Positions 7,643 through 16,149 of a stretch of DNA of 64,000 bases are shown in pieces. A program made the position numbers and the translations under genes. Every line of letters begins with the position of its first letter. The first letter of the stretch is position 1. The notes under the pieces were generated by a model, which searched no databases, had not been told where the DNA came from, and saw only the letters and a list, made by a program, of their open reading frames with translations. The stretch spans positions 310,001-374,000 of the forward strand of contig NZ_RCCC01000001.1 in the NCBI RefSeq assembly GCF_003663825.1. Direction: 5' to 3'. The DNA comes from Acidovorax sp. 106. Lineage in GTDB: Bacteria > Pseudomonadota > Gammaproteobacteria > Burkholderiales > Burkholderiaceae_C.

Positions 7643-10296
7643 GGCGTTTGTTGCACGGGCGGCGCCTGCTTAGCGTCCGCCCAATAGTCTTTGCGGCACA
7701 GGCCGCGCACAGCACAGAACTCGCACACCGAGCCCTCGCCCAAAGCAGGCAGCGGCGCACCAGCGGCGATGCGGGCCATGTCGTGCTGGATGCCTTCGAT
7801 CAGCACATCGCGCAGGTGCACCACCTCGTCCTGTTCGTGCAGTTGTGTCTCACCGCGCTCGCCCACGTTAACGTAGGCGGCGCGCAGAGTGTCGTGGCTC
7901 AACAAGGCGGCGTAGAAGGCCAGTTGCGTGTCCTCGGCCCCGGCCTTGATGCGCTGGCGGGTGACGCTGTCGCTTTCGGTCTTGTAGTCAATCACCAGCG
8001 CCGTGGGCTCGCCAGTGGACGAGACGCCGTCGATGCGGTCGAGGGTTCCGATCAGCTCCAGGTCGCCCAGCGGCTGGCGGGCCTTGACCTCGGCCTGGCG
8101 GAAGCTGGCGCCCTGCTGTTCGTGCCCCGCCAGCCAGTGCAGGTAGCCATCGCGCAGTTGCGACCAACCTGCGGCAAAGGGCAGAAAGTCGCCGTCTTGC
8201 AGGCGCTGCTCGTGGGTGACGGCCTCGGCGGCGGCGTCCATTCGGGCGCGGCGCTCGTCCGCACCGTCGGCGGGCTCGGCCAGCAGGGCTTCATGAAAGC
8301 GCTGCAGCACGGCATGCAGCCAGTTACCAAAGTCCCGCTTGTCCACGGCAGCGTCCAGCTCGTCGGCCTCGCGCAGGCCCAGTTGGCGCTGGGCAAAGAA
8401 GCGGTAGGGGCAATGGCGCAGGTCGGAATACGCGGTGGACGAGAGCTGCACCACGGGCAAGGCCTGGCCCACGGGCTGCGGGCGCTGCGTGGGCGTGGCG
8501 AGCACTTCGCGTGCGGCGCGGTCGTCCGTGCCGGGCGTGGCAGTGCCCTCAAGTTGCAGGGCCAGCACCAAGGCGCTGGCCAGCAGCGGCTCGCCCCCCT
8601 CGTCCCCTGTGCGCCACAGCACATCCACCACCGGCGTGCGCAGGGCGTGCGCCCAGGCGGCCCGCTGGGCGGCTTCGAGCGACTGGCGTGTGGGCAAGCC
8701 CCAAGCCTCGCGCTGGGCTTGGGACCAGTCGCCAGCGGGCTCAGGCGCGGCTTGCAGGCGCTTTTCATCGCAGCCCGGCAGCACAGCGGCAGCAAACGGG
8801 CGGGCCAGCAGTTGCGGCAGGGGCACCACCACCACGGGCGCATCGGCGGCTTGCGCGGCCACGTAGCGCCCGGCTTCGAGCACGTCTTTGGCCCAGCGGG
8901 TGAATTCGGCCAGTGTCATGCGGCGGCCCGCGCCGCCATCCCCGGGGCCCCAGCCCTCCAGCTCGGCCTGCTGGCCGTCTTGCAGGCGCAGCGCCGCCAG
9001 CACGCGCATGCCCGCAGGGTCAGCCTGCAGGCCCTGCCACTGCCCCGCCTGCTCCAGCACCGCACGCAACGCGGGCAGCCACTGCGCCAGCGGGCGGGCG
9101 GTGCGCAGGGTGTCGCGCCAGGCCTCCACCGTGGCCACGGTGCGGGCCAGATGGGGCTGCGCGCTCAGGTCGCGGGCTGCGGCGGCGCTCCAGTGCTGCA
9201 CCACGCCCTTGCGCAGCCATTGCTCCAGGCGGTTGACCTCGCCCGACATCAGCGCGGGAGTGTGTTTGATCCAGTCCAGCACCGCGTTGGACGAGGCATT
9301 CCACGCCGCAGCCTGCAGCGCCGCCATGACCCGCGAAGCGGCGCGCGTGGTGGAAAGAATCCAACCGCTTTCATCGCGCACCAGCACCCCGCTGCTGTCC
9401 AGGTGGGCCAGCACACGGCGGATCAAGGCCCGGTCAGTCGCAGCCAGCGCCACGGGCACCCGGCCATCGCGGACATGGGCCAAAACGCAGGCGGCGGCGC
9501 GGTGGGCTTCGTCTTCGGCATCGGTGGCTGTGTGCAAAGCGAGTTGGGGCGGCGCAGGGACTGCATCGACCAATGCCGGCAACGCAACGCGCACGCCGCA
9601 CTCACCCCAATGGGCCATCAGGGCCGGGGTCAGTGCGTCGGACTGAAACCCTTCGAGCACCACCACGGCATCCACCGCCGCGCGCACGCCCGGCTCAAAC
9701 AGCACATCGGTGGCGTGGCGCGAAGCCAGCACCCATTCCAGCGCCAGGCGCGCCACCAAGGCCTCGTAGTGCAGGGAGCTGCCCTCGTCCGCGCTGGCTA
9801 GAAGTGTGCGGGCCCCATCGCCCCAAGCCACTCGCTGCGCGGGGGGCACGGCCGCCACGACAGGGGCCAGTTGGGCTGCGGCCTCTTGCAGCGGCGTGGC
9901 CAGCATCTCGCGCTGGGCGCCCTGGCCCACGCGGTCGAGCAAGGCACGGGCCGTGAGGGTGTCGCGCGCCACGTCGCCCGCAAAGTCATCGGCCGAAGGC
10001 TCAAACACCTGCAATTGGCGCGCCCAGTTGCGGCTGGTTTCAAAGCGCGGAGCAAAGCCTTGCGGAAACTGCAGCGCCCAGTGGCGCTGGGCCCAGGGCA
10101 TGAGCTGGGCGTAAGGCACCAGCACCACGGTGCGCGCCAAATGGGCACCGTGGGCCTGGGCATGCACGGCCACCTGGGCCAGCGCACGTTGCCACAGGGC
10201 CGCGCCCAGGCCCGTGCCATGATCGCTTTTCGCTATGACAGTCATAGCGTCACAAGCCCCGGCCATAACGGTGTACGTGGTATTGGTTTCTGTCAC
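7639..10296 (-). CDS. addB: AddB-like PD-(D/E)XK nuclease family protein
   Basis: Partner of AddA: an inactive-helicase-like scaffold carrying a second RecB-type nuclease and an iron-sulfur cluster. The 885-residue product has the nuclease core near its C-terminus (ELIGTLDRIDG followed by ALVIDYKTESDS). It also has the AddB cysteine pattern: one Cys in LRHCPYRFFAQRQLG and then C858-x2-C861-x5-C867 in CEFCAVRGLCR. Upstream of addA with a 4-base overlap. The longest frame starts at GTG 10296; ATG 10266 is an alternative and neither has a clear ribosome site. Divergent from trxA with only about 58 bases between starts, so the promoters must be shared or overlapping. Confidence 0.88.
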   Translation of the reverse strand: MTETNTTYTVMAGACDAMTVIAKSDHGTGLGAALWQRALAQVAVHAQAHGAHLARTVVLVPYAQLMPWAQRHWALQFPQGFAPRFETSRNWARQLQVFEPSADDFAGDVARDTLTARALLDRVGQGAQREMLATPLQEAAAQLAPVVAAVPPAQRVAWGDGARTLLASADEGSSLHYEALVARLALEWVLASRHATDVLFEPGVRAAVDAVVVLEGFQSDALTPALMAHWGECGVRVALPALVDAVPAPPQLALHTATDAEDEAHRAAACVLAHVRDGRVPVALAATDRALIRRVLAHLDSSGVLVRDESGWILSTTRAASRVMAALQAAAWNASSNAVLDWIKHTPALMSGEVNRLEQWLRKGVVQHWSAAAARDLSAQPHLARTVATVEAWRDTLRTARPLAQWLPALRAVLEQAGQWQGLQADPAGMRVLAALRLQDGQQAELEGWGPGDGGAGRRMTLAEFTRWAKDVLEAGRYVAAQAADAPVVVVPLPQLLARPFAAAVLPGCDEKRLQAAPEPAGDWSQAQREAWGLPTRQSLEAAQRAAWAHALRTPVVDVLWRTGDEGGEPLLASALVLALQLEGTATPGTDDRAAREVLATPTQRPQPVGQALPVVQLSSTAYSDLRHCPYRFFAQRQLGLREADELDAAVDKRDFGNWLHAVLQRFHEALLAEPADGADERRARMDAAAEAVTHEQRLQDGDFLPFAAGWSQLRDGYLHWLAGHEQQGASFRQAEVKARQPLGDLELIGTLDRIDGVSSTGEPTALVIDYKTESDSVTRQRIKAGAEDTQLAFYAALLSHDTLRAAYVNVGERGETQLHEQDEVVHLRDVLIEGIQHDMARIAAGAPLPALGEGSVCEFCAVRGLCRKDYWADAKQAPPVQQTP

Positions 10297-10354
10297 AATG
10301 CCCAGACTTTAAACGTACACCGGTCACAACCCGCTCAAAATCAAGGAATCCGCC

Positions 10355-10687
10355 ATGGCCAGCGAACTCATCAAACATGTCTCCGACGCCAGCTTTGAAG
10401 CCGACGTGCTGCAACCCGGCACCCCGGTGCTGGTGGATTACTGGGCCGAGTGGTGCGGCCCCTGCAAAATGATTGCCCCCATCCTGGACGAGGTCGCAGG
10501 CACCTACCAAGGCAAGCTGCAAATCGCCAAGATGAATGTGGACGAAAACCGTGAGATCCCCGCCAAGTTCGGCATCCGCGGCATCCCCACCTTGATGCTG
10601 TTCAAAGACGGCCAACTGGCCGCCACCAAAGTGGGCGCCATGAGCAAGGCGCAACTGACCGCCTTCATCGATCAGCAATTGGCCTGA
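10355..10687 (+). CDS. trxA: Thioredoxin 1
   Basis: Cytosolic dithiol-disulfide reductase, reduced by thioredoxin reductase. It has 110 residues with the active site WCGPC (W33-C37), the [12 protein letters not shown] cis-proline region and the usual length for TrxA. An AAGGAATCC stretch precedes the ATG. Followed by a terminator and then rho, the same trxA-rho order as in many proteobacteria. Confidence 0.97.
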   Translation: MASELIKHVSDASFEADVLQPGTPVLVDYWAEWCGPCKMIAPILDEVAGTYQGKLQIAKMNVDENREIPAKFGIRGIPTLMLFKDGQLAATKVGAMSKAQLTAFIDQQLA

Positions 10688-10695
10688 TCCCCAAA

Positions 10696-10730
10696 GCCTC
10701 GCTGGTTTGCTGCCTGCGGGGCATTTTTTT
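10696..10730 (+). terminator. Rho-independent terminator after trxA
   Basis: GCCTCGC (10696-10702) pairs with GCGGGGC (10716-10722), with one T-G wobble, followed by A and seven T. It separates trxA from the rho leader. Confidence 0.8.
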
Positions 10731-10961
10731 AGGGTGCGTGCGGCACCCGATGGCACCAAAGCCTCGTTGCAGCACTAGCACCTATTGCGATCACGCAAAG
10801 CGGCTGCATTTTTTCCTGTCATAATTCCTTCAGATCACCGGCCTGCACGCACTGGCAGACGGACCAAGATCCCCGGCAAGTCGGACCTGCAAACAGCAGC
10901 CCATCTGGCACCAGCCCCCACTCCCCCAAGATTCTTACCAGCTCCGCCAAGGAGTCATTCC
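10731..10961 (+). promoter_or_regulatory. Leader and probable promoter region of rho
   Basis: About 230 bases without a gene between the trxA terminator and the rho start. A TCATAAT -10-like element occurs near 10819-10825 after a T-rich stretch; I cannot assign a -35. rho is commonly autoregulated by attenuation in a C-rich leader, and the last 90 bases here are rich in C and poor in G (CCAGCCCCCACTCCCCCAAG), the composition that Rho itself binds. That it acts so here is inference. Confidence 0.4.
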
Positions 10962-12224
10962 ATGCACTTAAACGAACTCAAGGCACTGCACGTGTCTGAA
11001 GTCCTGAAGCAGGCCGAAGAACTCGAAATCGAAAACACGGGCCGCATGCGCAAGCAGGAGCTGATGTTTGCCATCATCAAAAAGCGCGCCAAGGCGGGCG
11101 AGCAGGTGTTTGCAGACGGCGTGCTGGAAATCCTGCCCGATGGTTTCGGCTTTTTGCGCAGCCCTGATACCAGCTTCACGGCCAGCACCGACGATATCTA
11201 CATCAGCCCCAGCCAGGTGCGCCGCTTTAACCTGCACACGGGCGACATGATCGAAGGCGAAGTGCGCACCCCGAAGGACGGTGAGCGCTACTTTGCGCTG
11301 ACCAAGCTCGACAAGGTCAACGACGGCCCGCCAGAGCAGAACAAGCACAAGGTGATGTTTGAGAACCTGACGCCCCTGTTCCCCAAGGAGCAGATGCGCC
11401 TGGAGCGCGACGTCAAGAGCGAAGAGAACATCACCGGCCGCATCATCGACATCATCGCGCCCATCGGCCGTGGCCAGCGCGCACTTATTGTTGCCCCGCC
11501 CAAGAGCGGCAAGACGGTGATGATGCAGCACATCGCCCACGCCATCACGGCCAACAACCCCGACGTGCACCTCATGGTGCTGCTGGTGGACGAGCGCCCT
11601 GAAGAAGTGACCGAAATGCAGCGCACGGTCAAGGGCGAGATCATCGCCTCCACCTTCGACGAGCCCGCAGCGCGCCACGTGCACGTGGCCGAGATGGTGA
11701 TCGAGCGCGCCAAGCGCCTGGTCGAGCTCAAGAAGGACGTGGTCATTCTGCTCGACTCCATCACCCGCCTGGCCCGTGCCTACAACAACGTCGTGCCCTC
11801 CAGCGGCAAGGTGCTGTCGGGCGGTGTGGACGCCGCCGCGCTGCAGCGCCCCAAGCGCTTCTTCGGTGCCGCTCGCAAGGTCGAAGAAGGTGGCTCGCTG
11901 ACCATCATCGCCACCGCGCTGGTCGACACCGGCAGCCGCATGGACGAAGTGATCTTTGAAGAATTCAAGGGCACGGGCAACTGCGAAATCCACCTGAACC
12001 GCCGCCTGTACGAAAAGCGCGTGTTCCCCGCCATCGAGCTCAACAAGAGCGGCACCCGCCGCGAAGAGCTGCTGCTGGCGCCCGAGATCCTGCAAAAGAC
12101 CCGCATCCTGCGCCAGTTCATGTACAACATGGACGAGATCGAGTCCATGGAACTCATGATCAAGAACATGAAGGCCACAAAAACGAATGTGGACTTCTTC
12201 GACATGATGAGACGAGGGGGGTGA
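10962..12224 (+). CDS. rho: Transcription termination factor Rho
   Basis: Hexameric RNA-dependent ATPase that ends transcription. The 420-residue product starts [14 protein letters not shown], with an AAGGAG ribosome site 8 bases upstream; an in-frame N-terminal extension to 10785 exists but lacks Rho homology. The RNA-binding cold-shock-like domain contains DGFGFLRS (60-67), Walker A is VAPPKSGKT (177-185), and [13 protein letters not shown] and the Q/R-loop regions follow. The stop codon is embedded in a repeat-like hairpin segment. Confidence 0.98.
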   Translation: MHLNELKALHVSEVLKQAEELEIENTGRMRKQELMFAIIKKRAKAGEQVFADGVLEILPDGFGFLRSPDTSFTASTDDIYISPSQVRRFNLHTGDMIEGEVRTPKDGERYFALTKLDKVNDGPPEQNKHKVMFENLTPLFPKEQMRLERDVKSEENITGRIIDIIAPIGRGQRALIVAPPKSGKTVMMQHIAHAITANNPDVHLMVLLVDERPEEVTEMQRTVKGEIIASTFDEPAARHVHVAEMVIERAKRLVELKKDVVILLDSITRLARAYNNVVPSSGKVLSGGVDAAALQRPKRFFGAARKVEEGGSLTIIATALVDTGSRMDEVIFEEFKGTGNCEIHLNRRLYEKRVFPAIELNKSGTRREELLLAPEILQKTRILRQFMYNMDEIESMELMIKNMKATKTNVDFFDMMRRGG

Positions 12225-12345
12225 CAACCCCCTGAGGCGCTGTCGCGCCTTCCCCCTTCTCTCGAATTGCTACGCAATTCGGGAAGGGGGACACCGCCAG
12301 CGCGGCGGGGCGGTCCTTGCGCGGCGGTTCTGGCCCAGGCCACGC
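12218..12345 (+). repeat. REP-like hairpin block at the rho 3' end
   Basis: A long stem-loop: CCCCCTTC pairs with GAAGGGGG around an inner perfect hairpin CGAATTGCTACGCAATTCG (about 12264-12282). CCCCCTGAGGCGC lies before it and GCCAGCGCGGCGGGGCGG after it. It begins inside the last codons of rho. There is no T-run, so it is not a simple intrinsic terminator; mRNA 3'-end stabilisation or a mobile REP-like origin is likelier. I recall similar blocks after genes in Acidovorax relatives, but no second copy is in this window. Confidence 0.55.
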
Positions 12346-12496
12346 CAGTTTCAGCGGTCACAGGCCATCGCAAAAATGCTGTCCGACCGCCTGTGCAATA
12401 ATAGAGGGCTTTTTCTGCGGAAAGTACGCTGGATGTTCCACGGTGCAAAGGTTGCCCCGGGTCCTGCACGGCTCCCGCACTTGACAAGGATTGATC

Positions 12497-12754
12497 ATGA
12501 AAGAAGGCATTCACCCCAATTACCGCGAAGTGTTGTTCGTTGACCTGTCCAACGGCTTCAAGTTCGTGACCCGTTCTTGCGTGAACACCAAGGAAACCGA
12601 AACCTTCGAAGGCAAGGACTATCCTCTGTTCAAGCTGGACACTTCCTCTGAATCGCACCCCTTCTACACTGGCACACAAAAGTCGGTGGACAACATGGGC
12701 GGCCGCGTGGAGAAGTTCCGCAACCGTTTCGGCAAGACCACCGCAGCGAAGTAA
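12497..12754 (+). CDS. rpmE2: Ribosomal protein L31 type B (zinc-free form)
   Basis: Large-subunit ribosomal protein of 85 residues beginning [21 protein letters not shown] 12497 is preferred over TTG 12491 because an AAGGA site lies at 12486-12490 and family members start here. It has only one cysteine (RSCVN), so the CxxC zinc ribbon of type A L31 is absent. A 5' region of about 90 bases carries a possible AATAAT -10 (12397-12402) and a GTGCA...TGCAC hairpin. A strong terminator follows. Confidence 0.95.
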   Translation: MKEGIHPNYREVLFVDLSNGFKFVTRSCVNTKETETFEGKDYPLFKLDTSSESHPFYTGTQKSVDNMGGRVEKFRNRFGKTTAAK

Positions 12755-12771
12755 TTCGCGGCCGTTTCGCC

Positions 12772-12807
12772 AAAAAGGCAGCCCGGGCAACCGTGCTGCC
12801 TTTTTTC
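12772..12807 (+). terminator. Rho-independent terminator after rpmE2
   Basis: AAAAAGGCAGC pairs with GCTGCCTTTTTT around CCGGGCAACCGT, ending in a T-run; the A-run on the other side could also serve the opposite strand. Confidence 0.88.
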
Positions 12808-12893
12808 TTTGGTTCTGGCTCTTTGGTTTTGCCTTTATCCTCGGCAACGCCTCTTTTGTTCGACCCCCTTCACCTTCCTGCCTGGCATCTCGC

Positions 12894-14600
12894 GTGACCC
12901 CCCCCACACCCGCCATCGTTAGCCAAAAAGCCGCCAAAGCACTGCCCCGCTGGGCCCTGCTGTTGCTGTGCATGGCGTATGTCATCCCGGGCTTTGTGGT
13001 GCGCGACCCTTGGAAGAGTTCTGATGTCAGCGCCTTTGGCTACATGCTGGAACTGGCGCGGGGCAAGACGTCCTGGTTGAACCCATTGCTGGGTGGGGTA
13101 GCCCCCGAGACAGATGGCCTGCTGCCCTACTGGCTGGGGGCCTTGGCCATCCAGTGGGCGCCCGCAGGCATATCGCCCGACATGGCTGCGCGCCTGCCTT
13201 TTGTGGGGCTGCTGGTGCTGACCCTGGTGGCCACCTGGTACGGCGTGTATTACCTGGCCCGCAGCCCTGCCGCCCAGCCGGTCGCGTTTGCGTTTGGTGG
13301 TGAGGCCCTTCCCACCGACTACGCCCGCGCCATGGCCGATGGCGGGCTGCTGGCCCTGCTGGCCTGCCTGGGGCTGGCGCAACTCTCGCACGAGGCCACC
13401 AGTTACCTGGTGCAGTTGTGCTGCACCGCCCTGGTGTTTTTTGGTTTCGCAGGCCTGGCGTTTCACCGCGTGGCACCTGCGCTGGCCCTGGTGGCCGGGC
13501 TGGCAGGCCTGGCGCTGGCAGGTGCGCCCACACTGGCCACCTTGCTGGGCCTGGGTGGGGCCTGGCTGCTATGGCATGCACCGGCCCAGGAAGTAGCGCA
13601 CCGCCGCACCTGGGCCTGTGCCACCGTGGCGCTGCTGGCAGCCATCGCCGGGATGACCTGGCTGCTGGACCTGTGGGGCTGGCGCATTGTCAGCATTGCG
13701 GCAGGCGGCAAGGAATGGCTGAGCCTGGCACGCCTGCTGCTGTGGTTTGGCTGGCCTGCCTGGCCTCTGGCTATCTGGACTTTGTGGCGTTGGCGCAAGC
13801 AGATTGCCAGTGCCCAATGGCACCGCCACCTGTGGCTACCGCTGTGGTTTTCGCTGGTGTCCATCGGGGCCACCATCACCACCAACCCGGCAGACCGAGC
13901 CCTGCTTCTGGGCCTGCCGGCCATGGCCACACTGGCGGCCTTTGCCCTGCCCACCCTCAGCCGCGCCGTGGCAGCGCTGATCGACTGGTTCACGTTGCTG
14001 TTCTTCAGCCTTTCAGCCCTGGCCATCTGGGTGATCTGGATTGCCATGCAAACCGGCGTACCCGCCAAACCCGCAGCCAACGTGGCCAAGCTGGCGCCTG
14101 AGTTTGCGCCCTCCTTTTCATGGATCGCTTTGCTGGTGGCGCTGGCCGCTTCGGTGGCTTGGTGCAGCCTTGTGTGGTGGCGTGCCTCACGCGACCGAGC
14201 CGCCATCTGGAAGAGCTTGGTGCTGCCCGCCAGCGGTGCCGCGCTGGGCTGGCTGCTGCTCATGACGCTATGGTTGCCTTTGCTCAATCACGCGCGCAGC
14301 TATGTGCCTCAGGTGCAAAACATGCTGCGGGTAATGCCAGATGCGCCGCAAAGCTGCGTGCAGACCTATGGGCTCAGCCGCGCGCAAACTGCGGCCTTTC
14401 AGTACCACGGCGGGCTCACCCTGCAGCCTGCCGACAGCAAGAATGACAACAAGGACTGCAACTGGTTGCTGGTGGATGCGAGCGCATGGCCTGCACCTCC
14501 GGGCGTTGTTCAGGCCGCTGAGTGGACGCCCGTCGCCAATGTGCCCCGACCCACCGACAAGAACGACCAGGTGCTGGTGTTCCAGCGCACCTCGCGGTAG
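12894..14600 (+). CDS. Multi-pass membrane protein, GT-C glycosyltransferase-like, function unknown
   Basis: A 568-residue hydrophobic protein with about ten predicted membrane segments starting at LPRWALLLLCMAYVIPGF. The first periplasmic loop reads VRDPWKSSDVSAFGYML; acidic residues at this place are typical of ArnT/PMT-type lipid-linked sugar transferases (GT-C fold). No aspartate-rich catalytic motif beyond this can be named. The soluble C-terminal part is rich in Pro/Gln and Trp. The start GTG 12894 is the first in frame. It is followed in the same direction by the MATE gene after about 157 bases. I recognise it only as a conserved Burkholderiales membrane protein; substrate and role are unknown. 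Confidence 0.6.
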   Translation: MTPPTPAIVSQKAAKALPRWALLLLCMAYVIPGFVVRDPWKSSDVSAFGYMLELARGKTSWLNPLLGGVAPETDGLLPYWLGALAIQWAPAGISPDMAARLPFVGLLVLTLVATWYGVYYLARSPAAQPVAFAFGGEALPTDYARAMADGGLLALLACLGLAQLSHEATSYLVQLCCTALVFFGFAGLAFHRVAPALALVAGLAGLALAGAPTLATLLGLGGAWLLWHAPAQEVAHRRTWACATVALLAAIAGMTWLLDLWGWRIVSIAAGGKEWLSLARLLLWFGWPAWPLAIWTLWRWRKQIASAQWHRHLWLPLWFSLVSIGATITTNPADRALLLGLPAMATLAAFALPTLSRAVAALIDWFTLLFFSLSALAIWVIWIAMQTGVPAKPAANVAKLAPEFAPSFSWIALLVALAASVAWCSLVWWRASRDRAAIWKSLVLPASGAALGWLLLMTLWLPLLNHARSYVPQVQNMLRVMPDAPQSCVQTYGLSRAQTAAFQYHGGLTLQPADSKNDNKDCNWLLVDASAWPAPPGVVQAAEWTPVANVPRPTDKNDQVLVFQRTSR

Positions 14601-14757
14601 CGGCCTTAGCGCCAAAGCCCATCCGCCTGTGCCGCCCGATCCAGGGCGACAGCGCGGTCTGCAATGATGCCAATGGATCGTGCAGCACGGCCGCACGCTC
14701 CGTCTGCCATCGAGCCTCGCTACACAAGTGTCAGCCACGTCCCCACCCCAGTCCCGC

Positions 14758-16149
14758 ATGACTAACGCCCTGCCCCGTATTCAAGACAAGCCCCCCGAAC
14801 TGCCCCAGATTACACGCCACGCGGCCACCGTGCTGGCAGGGCAGTTGGCGGTGATGGCGTTTGGCGTCACAGACACCTTGGTCGCAGGCCGGGATGGCGA
14901 AGCGTCATTGGCGGCACTGTCGGTGGGCTCGGCGATTTTCATCAGCATTTATGTGGGCCTGATGGGGGTGCTGCAGGCGCTGATGCCGGTGTGGGCGCAG
15001 CAACGTGGCGCAGGCGACCTGCCAGCAATAGGGCGGTCGGTGCGGCAGTCGCTGTACCTGTGCGCAGCAGCATCGGTGCTGGGCATGGGACTGCTGCTGT
15101 CACCCGCTCCCCTGCTGCGATGGACCGAAATCCCGCCCACGCTGCGCGCCGAGGTGGTGCAATACCTGGCGGTGCTGGCCTTCGCACTGCCTGCTGCGCT
15201 GCTGTTTCGCATCTACAGCACACTGAACCAGGCGATGGGCAGGCCGCAGTTGGTGACCTGGCTGCAGGTGGGCTCGCTTTTTATCAAAATCCCGCTGTCC
15301 ATCTGGTTCACGCTGGGCGGCGCGGGCTTGCCCGCCCAAGGGGTGGTGGGGTGCGCCTGGGCCACCCTGATCGTGAACTACACCATGCTGGGACTGGCGC
15401 TGTGGCTGTTGCGCACCCAAGGCATCTACGAGCCCCTGCAACTGTGGCGCCCGCTGGAGCGCCCCCATGGCCCCACACTGGGCAGTTTCTTGCAACTGGG
15501 CGTGCCTGCGGGCTTGGCCATCATGGTGGAGGTGACGTCATTCACTCTGATGGCGTTGTTCATAGCTCGCCAGGGCACGACGGCGGCGGCGGCGCACCAG
15601 ATCGCCTCGAACATGGGGGCGCTGCTATACATGGTGCCCCTGTCACTGGCGATTGCCACCAGCACCCGCGTGAGCTACTGGCTGGGCGCAGGCGATCCGC
15701 AGCACGCCCGCCGCATCGTTTATATGGGCTTTAGGGTTGCAGCGCTCACAGGTATTGCGCTAGCAGCTATGTTATTTATAGCAAACCATGCCATAGCCAG
15801 CCTGTACTCGGGCAGCCCTGCCGTGGTGGCGGTGGCGTCGGGCCTGCTGCTGTGGGTAGCGGCCTACCACTTGACCGATGCCTGCCAAACCTTTTGCGTC
15901 TTTGTGCTGCGCAGCTACCACATCACGGTGGCGCCACTGGTGGTGTATTGCCTGCTGCTGTGGGGCCTGGGGCTGGGGGGCGGCTACCTGCTGGCCTACG
16001 GCACGTGGAGCCCCTGGGCGCAGATGGCCCACTCACCCACCGCATTCTGGGCCTGCAGCGCCCTGGCCCTGGCCATCACCGCAGCCGCGTTTGGCGCGAT
16101 GCTGCTCAAAGCCGCCGCACGGACGGCGCAGCCCCCGCCATCAGCGTAG
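14758..16149 (+). CDS. MATE family efflux transporter (NorM-like)
   Basis: Inner-membrane Na+/H+-coupled multidrug antiporter of 463 residues with twelve hydrophobic segments. Start ATG 14758 (MTNALPRIQD) is favoured over an upstream ATG at 14680 because the extra 26 residues are polar and not family-like. Family landmarks include ITRHAATVLAGQLAVMAFGVTDTL, GVLQALMPVWAQQRGAGD and the repeat-half GVPAGLAIMVEVTSF. Codons 15741-15786 come from a dispersed repeat copy yet keep a hydrophobic helix (ALTGIALAAMLFIA). The last 9 bases overlap the 3' end of phoR on the other strand. Confidence 0.9.
   Translation: MTNALPRIQDKPPELPQITRHAATVLAGQLAVMAFGVTDTLVAGRDGEASLAALSVGSAIFISIYVGLMGVLQALMPVWAQQRGAGDLPAIGRSVRQSLYLCAAASVLGMGLLLSPAPLLRWTEIPPTLRAEVVQYLAVLAFALPAALLFRIYSTLNQAMGRPQLVTWLQVGSLFIKIPLSIWFTLGGAGLPAQGVVGCAWATLIVNYTMLGLALWLLRTQGIYEPLQLWRPLERPHGPTLGSFLQLGVPAGLAIMVEVTSFTLMALFIARQGTTAAAAHQIASNMGALLYMVPLSLAIATSTRVSYWLGAGDPQHARRIVYMGFRVAALTGIALAAMLFIANHAIASLYSGSPAVVAVASGLLLWVAAYHLTDACQTFCVFVLRSYHITVAPLVVYCLLLWGLGLGGGYLLAYGTWSPWAQMAHSPTAFWACSALALAITAAAFGAMLLKAAARTAQPPPSA
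15739..15788 (-). repeat. Dispersed AGCGCTT palindromic repeat inside the MATE gene
   Basis: On the minus strand it reads TTGCTATAAATAACATAGC followed by TGCTAGCGC, a spacer and GAGCGCT. It is antisense to the host gene, where it is translated as ALTGIALAAMLFIA. Confidence 0.7.

Noticed and set aside
7612..9801. A 729-codon rightward frame across addB
   Set aside because: Shadow of addB, which has nuclease and iron-sulfur motifs; the antisense product is Gly/His/Gln-rich with no family features.
10968..12227. A 419-codon open frame antisense to rho
   Set aside because: Same cause; the product is a low-complexity His/Val/Ala protein with no ribosome site, and rho is certain.
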